In this document: piece after piece, positions 9,861-19,022 of the stretch | Position numbering within the stretch: position 1 is the first letter of the stretch | How the letters are laid out: the number at the start of each line of letters is the position of its first letter | NCBI RefSeq assembly: GCF_051062515.1 | Contig: NZ_JAMXEK010000004.1 | Reading direction: 5' to 3' (one strand) | Source of the DNA: Aliarcobacter sp017996075 | Lineage (GTDB): Bacteria > Campylobacterota > Campylobacteria > Campylobacterales > Arcobacteraceae | Length of the DNA: 64,000 bases | Position numbers and translations under genes: made by a program | The notes under the pieces: model-generated | Told to the model about the DNA's origin: nothing | The model's database searches: none | What the model saw: only the letters and a program-made list of their open reading frames with translations

Positions 9861-12152
9861 ATGAGAATAAAAATGGCACTAAGTGTAGCTTCTATTTTAG
9901 TTACACAAAATTTACTTTTGGCAAATGAGACTACAAAACTTGATGATGTACAAGTTGTAACTTCTGCTTCAGGATATGAGCAAAAAATTACAGATGCACC
10001 AGCATCAATTTCAGTTATAACTCAAGAAGACTTACAAAAAAAACCATATGTAAACCTACTAGATGCTGTAAAAGATATAGAAGGTGTTGATATTGGTGAA
10101 ACAAATGATAAGACAAATAACGGTACCGTAAGTATTAGAGGTATGGGAAGTGATTATACACTTATTTTAATTGATGGTAAAAAACAAAATAACAGTGGAG
10201 ATATATATCCAAATAGTTTTGAAGGTGCTCAACTTGCTAGTATTCCTCCACTTTCAATGATAGAAAGAATTGAAGTTATTCGTGGACCTATGAGTACACT
10301 TTACGGAAGTGACGCTATGGGGGGAGTTATAAATATTATCACAAAAAAAATATCTAAAGAATGGACTGGAGCTATTGGATATGCTAAAACTTTCCAAACT
10401 GATAATGCTTATGGTAATAATGATAAAACAGATGTTTCTATTATGGGACCATTAATAAAAGATAAATTAGGATTAAGTCTTAGAGGAAGTTTTTATGACC
10501 AAGCTAAATCAAATCCAGAATATGGGAAAGTTTATGATTTAAATGGTGTGGATAGAAGTAAATCAAATGATAGTTTTGGTGGAGGAAAAGGAAATGTACA
10601 AAATGAAAACTGGACTTTTGGTACAGGATTAACATTTACTCCTAGTGAAAATCATACAATTAAAGCTGATTTTGATGTAGCAAAACAAAAATTTGATAAT
10701 AAAGCATATCTTACTAAAAATGGTACAACTGTCTATCCATTAGGAACAGGTGATAGTTTAAATACAATTTGGAGTAATCAAAGAGTAGGATATGCTGATA
10801 CTTTAAGAATGGAAAGAGAACAGTATTCTTTGGCATGGGAAGCTGATTGGGCTGTTGGTAAAAGTACAGTTGGCATACATCATATAGAGAGTTCTAATAT
10901 AGGAAGAAGTATGCCTTTGACAGCTGCGCAAAGATTACAAATTGCTGCAAATAAAGCTAATAATATTGCATCTCCTCATTTTACTGGTAATTGGAGTACT
11001 TTTGCACTAGCTAATGCTGATCCAGCTTTTAGAGCTTTAATGCCAAGAGAATCTAGAACACTAGAATCAACAAATACAACTTATAGTGCAAAATATGAAT
11101 TACCTTTAAATAGTCATTATATTGTAGTAGGTACAGAGTTTCAAGATGTTTCATTAAAAGATGGTATATATGGTATGAGTCAAGGAAGATCTGGTGGTAA
11201 AAAAGAGTATTATCAATATGGTGTATTTGCAGAAGATTCTTGGAATATTATAGATCCTCTTACTCTTACTTTCGGTGCTAGATACGATAAACACGAAGAT
11301 TTTGGAGACAATATAAGCCCTAGAACTTATGCAACTTATGCTATAAATGATAATTGGACAATTAAGGGTGGTGTTGCAACTGGATATAAAGCACCCAAAG
11401 CTTCTGATTTACAAGAAGGAATTACTGGGTTTGGTGGGCAAGGTACATCACCTTGGATTGGAAATCCAGAATTAAAACCTGAAAAATCTGTAAGTTATGA
11501 AGCAGCAGTTTATTATGAACATGATAATAAGCACAATGCTAATTTAACAATATTTCAAAATGATTTTAAAGATAAAATTGATAGTAGTACAAGTCTTAAA
11601 GGTTCAGCGGGAGCGGAGTGGGCTGAGTTAAATTCTAGTTATGGAACTTTGACTCAAAAACAAAATGTTGGTAAAGCCACTATAAAAGGAATTGAAGCTG
11701 CTGGTAAGTTCTATTTCTTAGATAATTTATCAATTAAAGCAAACTGGACTTACTTAGATTCAGAAATTAAATCAGATGATAGAGCAACAAATGGAAAACC
11801 ACTAAGAGAAAGTCCAAAACATATGTATAGTACAACTTTAGATTATCAACCAATAGCTAAACTTAATACTTATATTCAATACTCAGGTGAAATTGATAGA
11901 TTTAATACTAGATATTTAAGTGGTGGAGAATATAAAGATTTATACTATAAAAATTTTTCAACATGGAATTTAGGTGCATCATATAAATTTAATAAAGATT
12001 TTACACTTATAGGTAGAGTAAATAATTTATTTGATAAAGATTATTTGGAATATGATTTTACTGAAAGAGTTGGAACTACTAATTATTATGATGAGTATAA
12101 TAATAAACCAGCAGGAAGAAATTTTTGGGTAAGTGCTAGATATACATTTTAA
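9861..12152 (+). CDS. TonB-dependent outer-membrane receptor (siderophore/iron type)
   Basis: The 763-residue protein has an N-terminal signal peptide (about 1-21, ending LLLANE), a TonB-box-like DDVQVVTSASG segment, a plug domain at about 45-160 (DAPASISVITQEDL, VSIRGMGSDYTLILIDGK, RIEVIRGPMSTLYGSDAMGG) and a 22-strand barrel ending in the outer-membrane signature VSARYTF. It imports a ligand, most likely a ferric siderophore or haem, with energy from TonB-ExbBD, which are not in the window. The Fur-like box upstream and the DUF4198 and PepSY genes downstream point to iron. A strong terminator follows, so it is probably its own transcript. The exact ligand is unknown. Confidence 0.92.
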   Translation: MRIKMALSVASILVTQNLLLANETTKLDDVQVVTSASGYEQKITDAPASISVITQEDLQKKPYVNLLDAVKDIEGVDIGETNDKTNNGTVSIRGMGSDYTLILIDGKKQNNSGDIYPNSFEGAQLASIPPLSMIERIEVIRGPMSTLYGSDAMGGVINIITKKISKEWTGAIGYAKTFQTDNAYGNNDKTDVSIMGPLIKDKLGLSLRGSFYDQAKSNPEYGKVYDLNGVDRSKSNDSFGGGKGNVQNENWTFGTGLTFTPSENHTIKADFDVAKQKFDNKAYLTKNGTTVYPLGTGDSLNTIWSNQRVGYADTLRMEREQYSLAWEADWAVGKSTVGIHHIESSNIGRSMPLTAAQRLQIAANKANNIASPHFTGNWSTFALANADPAFRALMPRESRTLESTNTTYSAKYELPLNSHYIVVGTEFQDVSLKDGIYGMSQGRSGGKKEYYQYGVFAEDSWNIIDPLTLTFGARYDKHEDFGDNISPRTYATYAINDNWTIKGGVATGYKAPKASDLQEGITGFGGQGTSPWIGNPELKPEKSVSYEAAVYYEHDNKHNANLTIFQNDFKDKIDSSTSLKGSAGAEWAELNSSYGTLTQKQNVGKATIKGIEAAGKFYFLDNLSIKANWTYLDSEIKSDDRATNGKPLRESPKHMYSTTLDYQPIAKLNTYIQYSGEIDRFNTRYLSGGEYKDLYYKNFSTWNLGASYKFNKDFTLIGRVNNLFDKDYLEYDFTERVGTTNYYDEYNNKPAGRNFWVSARYTF

Positions 12153-12172
12153 TAAATAAAGAGTTAATTATT

Positions 12173-12205
12173 AAAAGATAAGTAGATTTCTACTTATCTT
12201 TTTTT
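12173..12205 (+). terminator. Rho-independent terminator after TonB receptor gene
   Basis: AAAGATAAGTAGA and TCTACTTATCTTT form a perfect 13-base-pair stem around a two-base centre, followed by a run of T. It lies 20 bases after the receptor stop codon and separates it from the DUF4198 gene. Confidence 0.88.
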
Positions 12206-12300
12206 ATTTACACTTATATTTTAATACCAATTATCAGTTTTGTTAAAGTGGTGTTAAAATTAGTCTGTTACTATAAAAACTTAAAACTAGGAGTTAAAAA

Positions 12301-12960
12301 ATGAAAAAATTAGTTTATGGTGTTTTAACATCAGCAATATTATTATCAAATGCAAGTTCGCATGAAATTTGGATAGAAAAAGATAAAAAAAATGAAGCAA
12401 ACATATTTTTTGGAGAGTTTGCAGATGGTCAAAAAGAGGGAGCTAAATTTTTAGATAGATTAAAAGTAGATACTTTTTATCCAAAAGATATAGTAAAAAA
12501 TATCACTAGAAAAGAGAATAGTATAGTTGTAGGTTTGTCAAAAGATAGCGATTTGGTTTTAGTTGAAGTTGGAGAACCTAGATTAAATAAAAATACACAA
12601 GTAGCAGCTAGAAAAATAAGTTATGCAAAAACAGGCAGAACAAATACAGATGCTTTGGCTAATTTTGATTTAGTTCCAGTAGAAAAAAATAGTAATACTT
12701 TCAAGCTAATTTTTGATAACAAACCAATGCCAAAAACAAAAGTGACAGTTGTATCTCCTACAAAATGGGAAAAAAGTTTTTATACAAATGAACAAGGAGA
12801 AGTTACAATTTCTACACCTTGGATTGGAACATATCTTTTAGAAACTAGTTTTGAAGATAATTCAAAAGGTGAAGTGGATGGAAAGTCTTTTGATAAAACA
12901 ATACATGCAATTACTTACACTATAAAAGTAGAACAAGGTTTACCTTGGGAAACTAAATAA
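12301..12960 (+). CDS. DUF4198 domain periplasmic protein
   Basis: The 219-residue protein has a signal peptide (MKKLVYGVLTSAILLSNASS, about 1-20) directly followed by HEIWIEK, the usual start of mature DUF4198 proteins. The remainder is beta-rich, with a carboxypeptidase-regulatory-like segment near 140-185 (PKTKVTVVSPTKW, TNEQGEVTIST, GTYLLETSF). The family often lies next to TonB receptors and metal transport genes and is thought to help metal uptake in the periplasm; no biochemical role is firmly set. It is 20 bases upstream of the PepSY gene, so these two are probably one transcript. Confidence 0.8.
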   Translation: MKKLVYGVLTSAILLSNASSHEIWIEKDKKNEANIFFGEFADGQKEGAKFLDRLKVDTFYPKDIVKNITRKENSIVVGLSKDSDLVLVEVGEPRLNKNTQVAARKISYAKTGRTNTDALANFDLVPVEKNSNTFKLIFDNKPMPKTKVTVVSPTKWEKSFYTNEQGEVTISTPWIGTYLLETSFEDNSKGEVDGKSFDKTIHAITYTIKVEQGLPWETK

Positions 12961-12980
12961 TAAAAAGATAGAGGTAAATT

Positions 12981-14174
12981 ATGCATAAAACATTTTGGTT
13001 TCAACTTCATTGGTTTTTTGGTTTTGTTTTTGGGATTTTACTTTTACTAATAGGAGTTTCAGGAGCTATATTATCTTATGAAAAAGAGATTTTACAAACT
13101 ATAAACAAGGATACATATTTTGTAAATATTCCACAAGATAAACAAATATTATCTACAAAAGAGATTTTAGAAAAATATCAAACAGAAAATCCAGACTCAA
13201 AGATAAATAGTATCTCTTTTTCAAGTGATAAAAGTTCTAGTGTAGTTTTGAATATTGCTTCAAAAGATCCTAATAATAGAAGAGGAGAGAGTATATATTT
13301 AAATCCTTATACTGCTGAGGTTTTACCTCAAATTGAAGGAAAAGATTTTTTTATGTTTTTCTTTAAACTTCATAGATGGCTAACATTTGAAGGAGATACT
13401 CAGTGGATTGGGAAAAATGCAGTTGCCCTTGCAACTATTGCTTGTATAATTTTAACTATTGGTGGAGTTATAGTTTATTGGTCAAGAGTTAAAAATAATT
13501 TTTTAAAAAGTTTTACTTTTAGTTTCAAATCTAAAAATAGAGCATTTTTATCAACAATGCACAGTGCTATTGGTATGTGGGTTGTTCCATTTTTCTTACT
13601 TATGTGTTTTACAGGACTTTATTGGTCGTATGATTGGTATAGAAGTGCAATGTTTACTGTTATGCAAGTTGAACAACCAAAAAGAGCTACACCAACTACT
13701 CAAGTAGTTCAAATAGGACAACAAAAAGAAAAGCAGAGTAAAAAAGAGCAAAAATCTGAAAAACAGCCAGAATTAATCTCTTATGAAAATGCTCAAAAAG
13801 TAGCAGATATTTTTAATCAAAATGTTTCAAGGGATTATAAAAATGCAAATTTGAGACTTACTCCTTTAAAAGATGGATTCTATACAATTTCATATTTGTA
13901 TGCAGATGCAACACACTTTAGAGAGTCAAACTCTATGGAAATTGACCCAAATAAATCTTTAGTTGTAAAAGAGGCAAAATTTGAAGATAAAAAACTAAAT
14001 GAACAACTTATGAGTAGTATGTTACCACTTCATAGTGGAGAATATTTTGGTTGGTTTGGTCAATTAGCATATTTTGTATCTTCTGCTCTTATGGCTTTAT
14101 TTGTAATAACTGGATATATGCTATATTTTGATAGATGGAAGAAAAAAAGAGCAAAAGCTTTAAAAGGAAAATAA
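12981..14174 (+). CDS. PepSY-associated TM helix protein (iron-module membrane protein)
   Basis: The 397 residues show the PepSY-TM layout: a start with HWFFGFVFGILLLLIGVSG (first helix at about 10-33), a PepSY-like periplasmic segment, helices near 143-165 and 193-216, a large periplasmic loop, and a last helix near 360-383, with conserved histidines in FKLHRW, MHSAIG and LPLHSGEYFG. Such proteins are frequent partners of TonB siderophore receptors and some act as ferric-siderophore reductases. A Lys/Gln/Glu-rich low-complexity linker at about 235-260 is unusual. Reductase activity is inferred from family and context only. Confidence 0.82.
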   Translation: MHKTFWFQLHWFFGFVFGILLLLIGVSGAILSYEKEILQTINKDTYFVNIPQDKQILSTKEILEKYQTENPDSKINSISFSSDKSSSVVLNIASKDPNNRRGESIYLNPYTAEVLPQIEGKDFFMFFFKLHRWLTFEGDTQWIGKNAVALATIACIILTIGGVIVYWSRVKNNFLKSFTFSFKSKNRAFLSTMHSAIGMWVVPFFLLMCFTGLYWSYDWYRSAMFTVMQVEQPKRATPTTQVVQIGQQKEKQSKKEQKSEKQPELISYENAQKVADIFNQNVSRDYKNANLRLTPLKDGFYTISYLYADATHFRESNSMEIDPNKSLVVKEAKFEDKKLNEQLMSSMLPLHSGEYFGWFGQLAYFVSSALMALFVITGYMLYFDRWKKKRAKALKGK

Positions 14175-14192
14175 GTTATTTTATAGATATAA

Positions 14193-14226
14193 AAAAAGGC
14201 TTAGAACTTTTGTTCTAAGCCTTTTT
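14193..14226. terminator. Bidirectional terminator between PepSY gene and YbdD-like gene
   Basis: AAAAAGGCTTAGAAC and GTTCTAAGCCTTTTT form a perfect 15-base-pair stem with a TTTT loop. Poly-A on one side and poly-T on the other let it work for both convergent genes. Confidence 0.92.
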
Positions 14227-14256
14227 ATGTTTAGTAGAAACTCTACTCTTAAAAGT

Positions 14257-14454
14257 TTAACAACACTTTTTAAAACCACCAGTATTGTATTTTCTATCTA
14301 AAGACTCATTAAAAAACTCGCCTCTAGTTAAAACTTTTTTATCTGGATGAACTCTTTTCATATGCTCAAGATATTTCTCATAGCTAGAAAGCCCCACAAG
14401 TGGGTGAAAAAACTTTTCAGATTTTTCATAGAATTCTTTGATTTTTCCAAACAC
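14257..14454 (-). CDS. YbdD/YjiX family small protein (DUF466), CstA partner
   Basis: The 65-residue protein carries family hallmarks: a Gly-Leu-Ser-SYEKYLEHMKRVHPD segment in the middle, LTRGEFF, and a C-terminal GGFKKCC. DUF466 proteins are almost always encoded next to CstA-type transporters and are needed for pyruvate uptake by E. coli BtsT/CstA systems. Here it starts two bases after the cstA stop, on the same strand, so the pair is surely co-expressed. The double cysteine at the end is typical. Confidence 0.9.
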   Translation of the reverse strand: MFGKIKEFYEKSEKFFHPLVGLSSYEKYLEHMKRVHPDKKVLTRGEFFNESLDRKYNTGGFKKCC

Positions 14455-14456
14455 TT

Positions 14457-16556
14457 TTAAGCCTTTTGAAGAGAATCAAGTCTTACATAAGGAGACTCTT
14501 TTAAAGGTATTTTTATTCTTCCAAAACAAATTCCTAAAGTTGCAATAATTACTAAAGTAGTTGCAAACATAAAGAACACTGCTAAAACAGCATTAACTAT
14601 ATTTGAATTTTTTAGTTTATTTGCAATAGCTATATCAGCTTTTGCTTTATTTATATCAGCTTCTATTGTCAAAGTAGGAATTTTTGCTTCTAAATCAGCT
14701 ATTTTTTTAGCTTGAATTTGTGCAGTAGCAACGTGACTTACAGCATTATGAACTCTATCACCCTCTTTGAAAGGTAATACTTTTTGAATTCCACCATACA
14801 TAGTAGCTATTAAAACAAATGTTGCAGGTAATACTGTAACCCAAGTATATTTTGCTTTACCCATTTTGTATAGTATTGCAGTTGCAAGTAATAAAGCCAT
14901 ACCAGCTAGCATTTGGTTACTTACACCAAATAGTGGCCATAATGAATAAATTCCACCTCTTGGATCAATAGTTCCTTGATAAAGAAAATATCCCCAACCA
15001 GCAACACTTAAAAAAGTTGCTAGAATACCAGCTGCATAGTTGTTTGTATTTCCTAAAGGTTTATAAACATTTCCTAGCATATCTTGAACCATAAATCTAC
15101 AAGCTCTTGTTCCTGCATCAACAGCAGTTAAAATAAACAGAGCTTCAAATAAAATAGCAAAGTGATACCAGAATCCCATCATATCAACTCCACCAAAAAT
15201 TTCATGAAGTACAATAGCAACCCCAATAGCAAAAGTAGGAGCTCCTCCAGTTCTTGATAAAATTGTCTCTTCACCAATATTTTTTGTAAGTGTGAAAATT
15301 TCTTCAGGAGTTACACTAAATCCCCAAGTAGAGATTGTTTGAGCAACTTGTACAACATCTGTTCCTATAAATATAGCAGGAGAGTTAATAGCAAAATAAA
15401 GCCCCGGATGTAAAATAGTAGCACAAATTAAAGCCATGATAGCAACTGCACTCTCCATTAACATAGAACCATATCCAACTGGAAGTGCATGAGTTTCATT
15501 TTCTAACATTTTAGGACTAGTTCCACTTGAAATTAGAGCATGGAAACCACTAATAGCACCACAAGCAATAGTAATAAATAAAAATGGGAATATTGCTCCT
15601 GCAAAAACAGGACCACTTCCATCAAAATATTGTGTATTCATTTTTGGCATTTGAATATCTGGAGCAACTATAACAATAGCAATTGCCATAAGTCCAATAA
15701 CACCGATTTTCAAAAAAGTTGATAAATAATCTCTAGGAGCTAATAAGAACCAAACTGGTAAAACAGCAGCTATAAATCCATATGCCATCATTATAAATGC
15801 TAAAGTCGTAGCGTCAAATGTAAATACTTGTTTCCAATAAGGGTCAGCTGCAATGATACTTCCATAATGAATAGCTAAAATTAGAAGAATAAAACCTATA
15901 ACTGAAGCTTCTCCAACTTTTCCAGGTCTTAAATATCTCATATAAATACCCATGAAAATTGCAATTGGAATAGTCATAGCAATAGTAAACAGTCCCCAAG
16001 GAGATTCAGCAAGAGCTTTTACAACAACCATTGAAAGAATCGCTATGATAATTAGCATAATACCAAATATAGCAATCATAGTAACACCACCAACAAATGT
16101 TCCTAACTCTTCTTTTATAATTTCACCTAGTGATTTACCATTTCTTCTTGAAGAGATAAATAAAACAACAAAGTCATGAACAGCACCTGCAAATACACCA
16201 CCTACAAGTATCCATAACATTGAAGGTAAATATCCCATTTGAGCTGCCAAAATTGGACCTACAAGTGGACCAGCTCCTGCAATTGCAGCAAAATGGTGAC
16301 CAAATAAAACAGATTTATTTGTAGGAACAAAATCTCTTCCATCGTCATTTATCATAGCTGGAGTTGCTCTGTTTTTATCAAGTTCTAAAACTTTATAAGC
16401 AACAAATCTTCCATAAAATCTATATGCAATCATATAGATACAAACAGCTGCCACAACTAAATACATAGCAGAAACAGTTTCTCCTTGTTGTAAAGCTAAA
16501 TAACCAAAGCATGATGCCCCAATTATTGCTATTACACCCCATAAGAGTTTATTCAT
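14457..16556 (-). CDS. cstA: Carbon starvation protein CstA (peptide/pyruvate transporter)
   Basis: Multi-spanning inner-membrane transporter, about 699 residues with the start used here. Family segments include GHHFAAIAGAGPLVGPILAAQ, ALISSGTSPKMLENE and DAGTRACRFMVQD. CstA is linked to peptide uptake in Campylobacter and pyruvate uptake in E. coli. I chose the ATG at 16556 because AAGGATT lies at correct spacing before it; an ATG 30 bases further upstream has no such site. A predicted loop near 640-670 contains a helical ADLEAKIPTL-type stretch before the last helix. Co-transcribed with the YbdD-like gene. Confidence 0.95.
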   Translation of the reverse strand: MNKLLWGVIAIIGASCFGYLALQQGETVSAMYLVVAAVCIYMIAYRFYGRFVAYKVLELDKNRATPAMINDDGRDFVPTNKSVLFGHHFAAIAGAGPLVGPILAAQMGYLPSMLWILVGGVFAGAVHDFVVLFISSRRNGKSLGEIIKEELGTFVGGVTMIAIFGIMLIIIAILSMVVVKALAESPWGLFTIAMTIPIAIFMGIYMRYLRPGKVGEASVIGFILLILAIHYGSIIAADPYWKQVFTFDATTLAFIMMAYGFIAAVLPVWFLLAPRDYLSTFLKIGVIGLMAIAIVIVAPDIQMPKMNTQYFDGSGPVFAGAIFPFLFITIACGAISGFHALISSGTSPKMLENETHALPVGYGSMLMESAVAIMALICATILHPGLYFAINSPAIFIGTDVVQVAQTISTWGFSVTPEEIFTLTKNIGEETILSRTGGAPTFAIGVAIVLHEIFGGVDMMGFWYHFAILFEALFILTAVDAGTRACRFMVQDMLGNVYKPLGNTNNYAAGILATFLSVAGWGYFLYQGTIDPRGGIYSLWPLFGVSNQMLAGMALLLATAILYKMGKAKYTWVTVLPATFVLIATMYGGIQKVLPFKEGDRVHNAVSHVATAQIQAKKIADLEAKIPTLTIEADINKAKADIAIANKLKNSNIVNAVLAVFFMFATTLVIIATLGICFGRIKIPLKESPYVRLDSLQKA

Positions 16557-16679
16557 AGCGAATCCTTTTTTAAATAAAATCTTCAAAGTTTACTCTTAAA
16601 AAAATAAAATGAAAGTTAAGTAAATTGGATATTGATACTATTTAGTGCTATTTTTTGATATTTTAAAAAGATAGATTTA

Positions 16680-16710
16680 AAAAGCCTCTAAATATGAAGA
16701 AGAGGCTTTT
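16680..16710 (-). terminator. Terminator downstream of adk
   Basis: On the minus strand AAAAGCCTCT and AGAGGCTTTT form a 10-base-pair stem around an 11-base loop and end in T residues. It lies 17 bases past the adk stop codon and insulates cstA from adk. Confidence 0.82.
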
Positions 16711-16727
16711 GGGATTTTTAAAATTAA

Positions 16728-17369
16728 TTACGAAAGAGCGTTTATCATATCTTTTGTAACCTCTGATACATCTTTTGTACCATCAAGTTCCATAAAAACA
16801 CCCATATTTTTATAAAAATCAATTAGTGGTGCTGTTTGAGAGTGGTATGCTTCAAGTCTGCTTTTTACAGTTTCGGCATTATCATCTTTTCTAATAGTTA
16901 ATTCTCCACCACAATAGTCACAAACACCATCTTTTTTTGATGGATTAAACTCAACATGAAAAGATGCTCCACAACCAGAACAAACTCTTCTTCCTGTAAT
17001 TCTTCCTACAATTAGGCTATCTGGAACATTTAAAGAGATTACTTTATCAAGTTTGATTTTCATATTTTCCATAAGTTCACCCAAAGCCTCAGCTTGAGCC
17101 AAAGTTCTTGGGAAACCATCAAGAATAAATCCATTTTTACAATCAGCAACAGCTAGTCTATCTTTTATAATTCCAATAATTGTTGAATCAGGAACTAATT
17201 GCCCAGCATCCATAAATTTTTTTGCTTCCATTCCCATAGTAGTTTTATCAACAATCGCAGCTCTTAAAATATCTCCTGTAGAGATTTGAGGGATATTGTA
17301 TTTCTCGATTAGAAATTTAGCTTGAGTTCCTTTTCCAGCTCCTGGTGCTCCAAATAGCATTAAATTCAT
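16728..17369 (-). CDS. adk: Adenylate kinase, long form with zinc-type LID
   Basis: Catalyses ATP + AMP = 2 ADP. The 213 residues carry the P-loop GAPGAGKGTQ at 7-16, the NMP-binding segment STGDILRAA, DGFPRT near 84-89 and a long LID with RRVCSGCG and CDYCGG near 127-155: four cysteines that usually bind zinc, as in Gram-positive enzymes. An AAGGATAAAAT ribosome site precedes the ATG. It is divergent from a second, short adenylate kinase gene 160 bases away, so the cell encodes two different forms side by side. Confidence 0.95.
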   Translation of the reverse strand: MNLMLFGAPGAGKGTQAKFLIEKYNIPQISTGDILRAAIVDKTTMGMEAKKFMDAGQLVPDSTIIGIIKDRLAVADCKNGFILDGFPRTLAQAEALGELMENMKIKLDKVISLNVPDSLIVGRITGRRVCSGCGASFHVEFNPSKKDGVCDYCGGELTIRKDDNAETVKSRLEAYHSQTAPLIDFYKNMGVFMELDGTKDVSEVTKDMINALS

Positions 17370-17489
17370 ATTTTATCCTTAAAATTTTTTTGCTTATTGT
17401 ATTAAAAAAGCATTTAATAGTAGATAAGTTTAAAAAAGTAGATTAGGAATTTAATTGATTTTTGATACAATCAACTCTTAACAGAAACG

Positions 17490-17513
17490 GTTCCTTTTTA
17501 CTTTAGCAGGAAC
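17490..17513 (+). other. Hairpin in the leader of the short adenylate kinase gene
   Basis: GTTCCT and AGGAAC can pair across a 12-base loop; the right arm ends just before the AAAGGAAG ribosome site at about 17519-17526. It may influence translation or may be incidental. No known RNA family was recognised. Confidence 0.35.
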
Positions 17514-17529
17514 TATTTAAAGGAAGCGT

Positions 17530-18102
17530 ATGAAAAAACTATTTTTAATTATTGGAGCACCTGGAAGTGGAAAAACAACAGATGCCGAACTTATAGCAAA
17601 AAGACATGAAAATATAACTCATTATAGTACAGGCGATATGCTAAGAGCTGAGATGTCAAAAAATAGTGAAATAGGAAATGAAATAGCAAAATATGTAAAT
17701 GCTGGAAATATTGTACCAATTAAAATAGCTATACAAACTATAATAAATGCTATAAAAAATGCCCCAACACCTACAATAATAATAGATGGCTACCCACGAA
17801 GTTTAGAGCAAATGAGTGCTTTGGATGAGTATTTAAAAAATGAAAAAGAGTTAGAGCTAGTTTATTGTATAGAAGTAGTTGTAAGCGAAGAAGTTGCAAA
17901 AGATAGAGTGCTTGGAAGAAATAGGGGAGATGATGATAAGGTTGAAGTATTTAATAACAGAATGAGTGTGTATATAGAGCCTTTAAAAGCTATTCAAGAT
18001 TTTTATGAATCAAAAAATATCTTGAAAAAAATAGATGGAGAGCGAACTATAGAAGAGATTGTAGATGAGATGGATAGTTTCATTTTGTCAAAAATAGTTT
18101 AA
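17530..18102 (+). CDS. Adenylate kinase, short-LID Campylobacter type
   Basis: The 190-residue protein resembles the adenylate kinase of Campylobacter: P-loop GAPGSGKTTDAEL at 8-20, THYSTGDMLRAEM, IIDGYPRSLEQM near 83-94, and a short LID (RVLGRNRGDDDK) with no zinc cysteines. Note GKTT in the P-loop where the long form has GKGT. It probably also interconverts adenine nucleotides; whether one copy prefers another NMP cannot be told. A strong AAAGGAAG site precedes the ATG. It starts a small plus-strand unit with the CinA-domain gene 15 bases downstream. Confidence 0.88.
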   Translation: MKKLFLIIGAPGSGKTTDAELIAKRHENITHYSTGDMLRAEMSKNSEIGNEIAKYVNAGNIVPIKIAIQTIINAIKNAPTPTIIIDGYPRSLEQMSALDEYLKNEKELELVYCIEVVVSEEVAKDRVLGRNRGDDDKVEVFNNRMSVYIEPLKAIQDFYESKNILKKIDGERTIEEIVDEMDSFILSKIV

Positions 18103-18117
18103 AAAAGATTTTAAACA

Positions 18118-18876
18118 GTGAAAAATAGAGTAAATTTTTATAGCGTAATTATTGGAACAGAACTTTTAAATGGCAGAAGAAAAGATGCTCACTTTTCATT
18201 TTTAAATGAAGAACTTCTAAAGCGTGGTTGGGAACATAAAGCATCATTTGTTATTGAAGATGATAAAGAGTTGATGCTAAAAATATTTAATCTTATAAAA
18301 TCTGATGAAAATAGTGTGATGTTTTGTTTTGGTGGAATTGGAGCAACTCCAGATGATTTTACAAGACAAATAGCAGCACAAGCTTTTACAAATGGGAAGA
18401 TGGAGTTTCACGAAGAAGCAAAAAAAAGAATAGAAAATAGATTTAAAGAGGATGCCTATCCTCACAGAGTAAATATGGCATATATGCCAATAAATGCAAA
18501 ACTTCTAAACAATATTGTAAATGATGTAGCTGGATTTTATTTAGAAGATAGATTCTTCTTTACACCGGGATTTCCATCTATGAGTCAAAGTATGGTTTTG
18601 GAGGCTTTGGATAAATATTACTCTAATTCAAATATAAAAAAATATAGAAAAACTTTAACTATAAATACAAGCGAAAATGACTTAATAGATACTATGAAAA
18701 AAATCCCCGCACAACTTGAATTTTCATCTTTACCAAAGATTATTGGTGAGCAAAGAAAAGTTGTAATTTCTATTGCTGGATATAATCAAGATGAGGTTGA
18801 TTTTGCTTTTAAACTCTTTTTGGATTTTTGCTTTGAAAACAAAAAAGTGTATGTTCTGGAAGATATAAATGGATAA
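18118..18876 (+). CDS. CinA N-terminal (MoCF-like) domain protein
   Basis: The 252-residue protein has the competence/damage-inducible CinA N-terminal fold: FYSVIIGTELLNGRRKD at 6-22, FCFGGIGATPDDFTRQIA near 65-82, and FFTPGFPSM near 142. It lacks the C-terminal amidohydrolase domain of full-length CinA, so it is the short, MoaB/MogA-like form common in Campylobacterota. The start is GTG, the only start codon after an in-frame stop at 18112-18114, and no good ribosome site precedes it. The gap to the adenylate kinase gene is 15 bases. Substrate is unknown. Confidence 0.85.
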   Translation: MKNRVNFYSVIIGTELLNGRRKDAHFSFLNEELLKRGWEHKASFVIEDDKELMLKIFNLIKSDENSVMFCFGGIGATPDDFTRQIAAQAFTNGKMEFHEEAKKRIENRFKEDAYPHRVNMAYMPINAKLLNNIVNDVAGFYLEDRFFFTPGFPSMSQSMVLEALDKYYSNSNIKKYRKTLTINTSENDLIDTMKKIPAQLEFSSLPKIIGEQRKVVISIAGYNQDEVDFAFKLFLDFCFENKKVYVLEDING

Positions 18877-18990
18877 ATAAATACGAAATAGAAAACTTTA
18901 CGAGTTTTTAATAGCTCAATTTGGCTTTAAAATTATAGATACTTATCTACTTTTTTGCAATTTTTAGTGGTAATATTAAATTACTACAAG

Positions 18991-19012
18991 AATCTGGTTT
19001 GCAAACCAGATT
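18991..19012. repeat. 22-base perfect palindrome
   Basis: AATCTGGTTTG followed by its exact reverse complement CAAACCAGATT. It stands 10 bases past the stop of the 64-residue orphan gene. As RNA it could form an 8-base-pair stem with a 6-base loop but no U-tract follows, so it could be a terminator-like hairpin or a dimeric protein site. Confidence 0.6.
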
Positions 19013-19022
19013 AGTTTTACTA

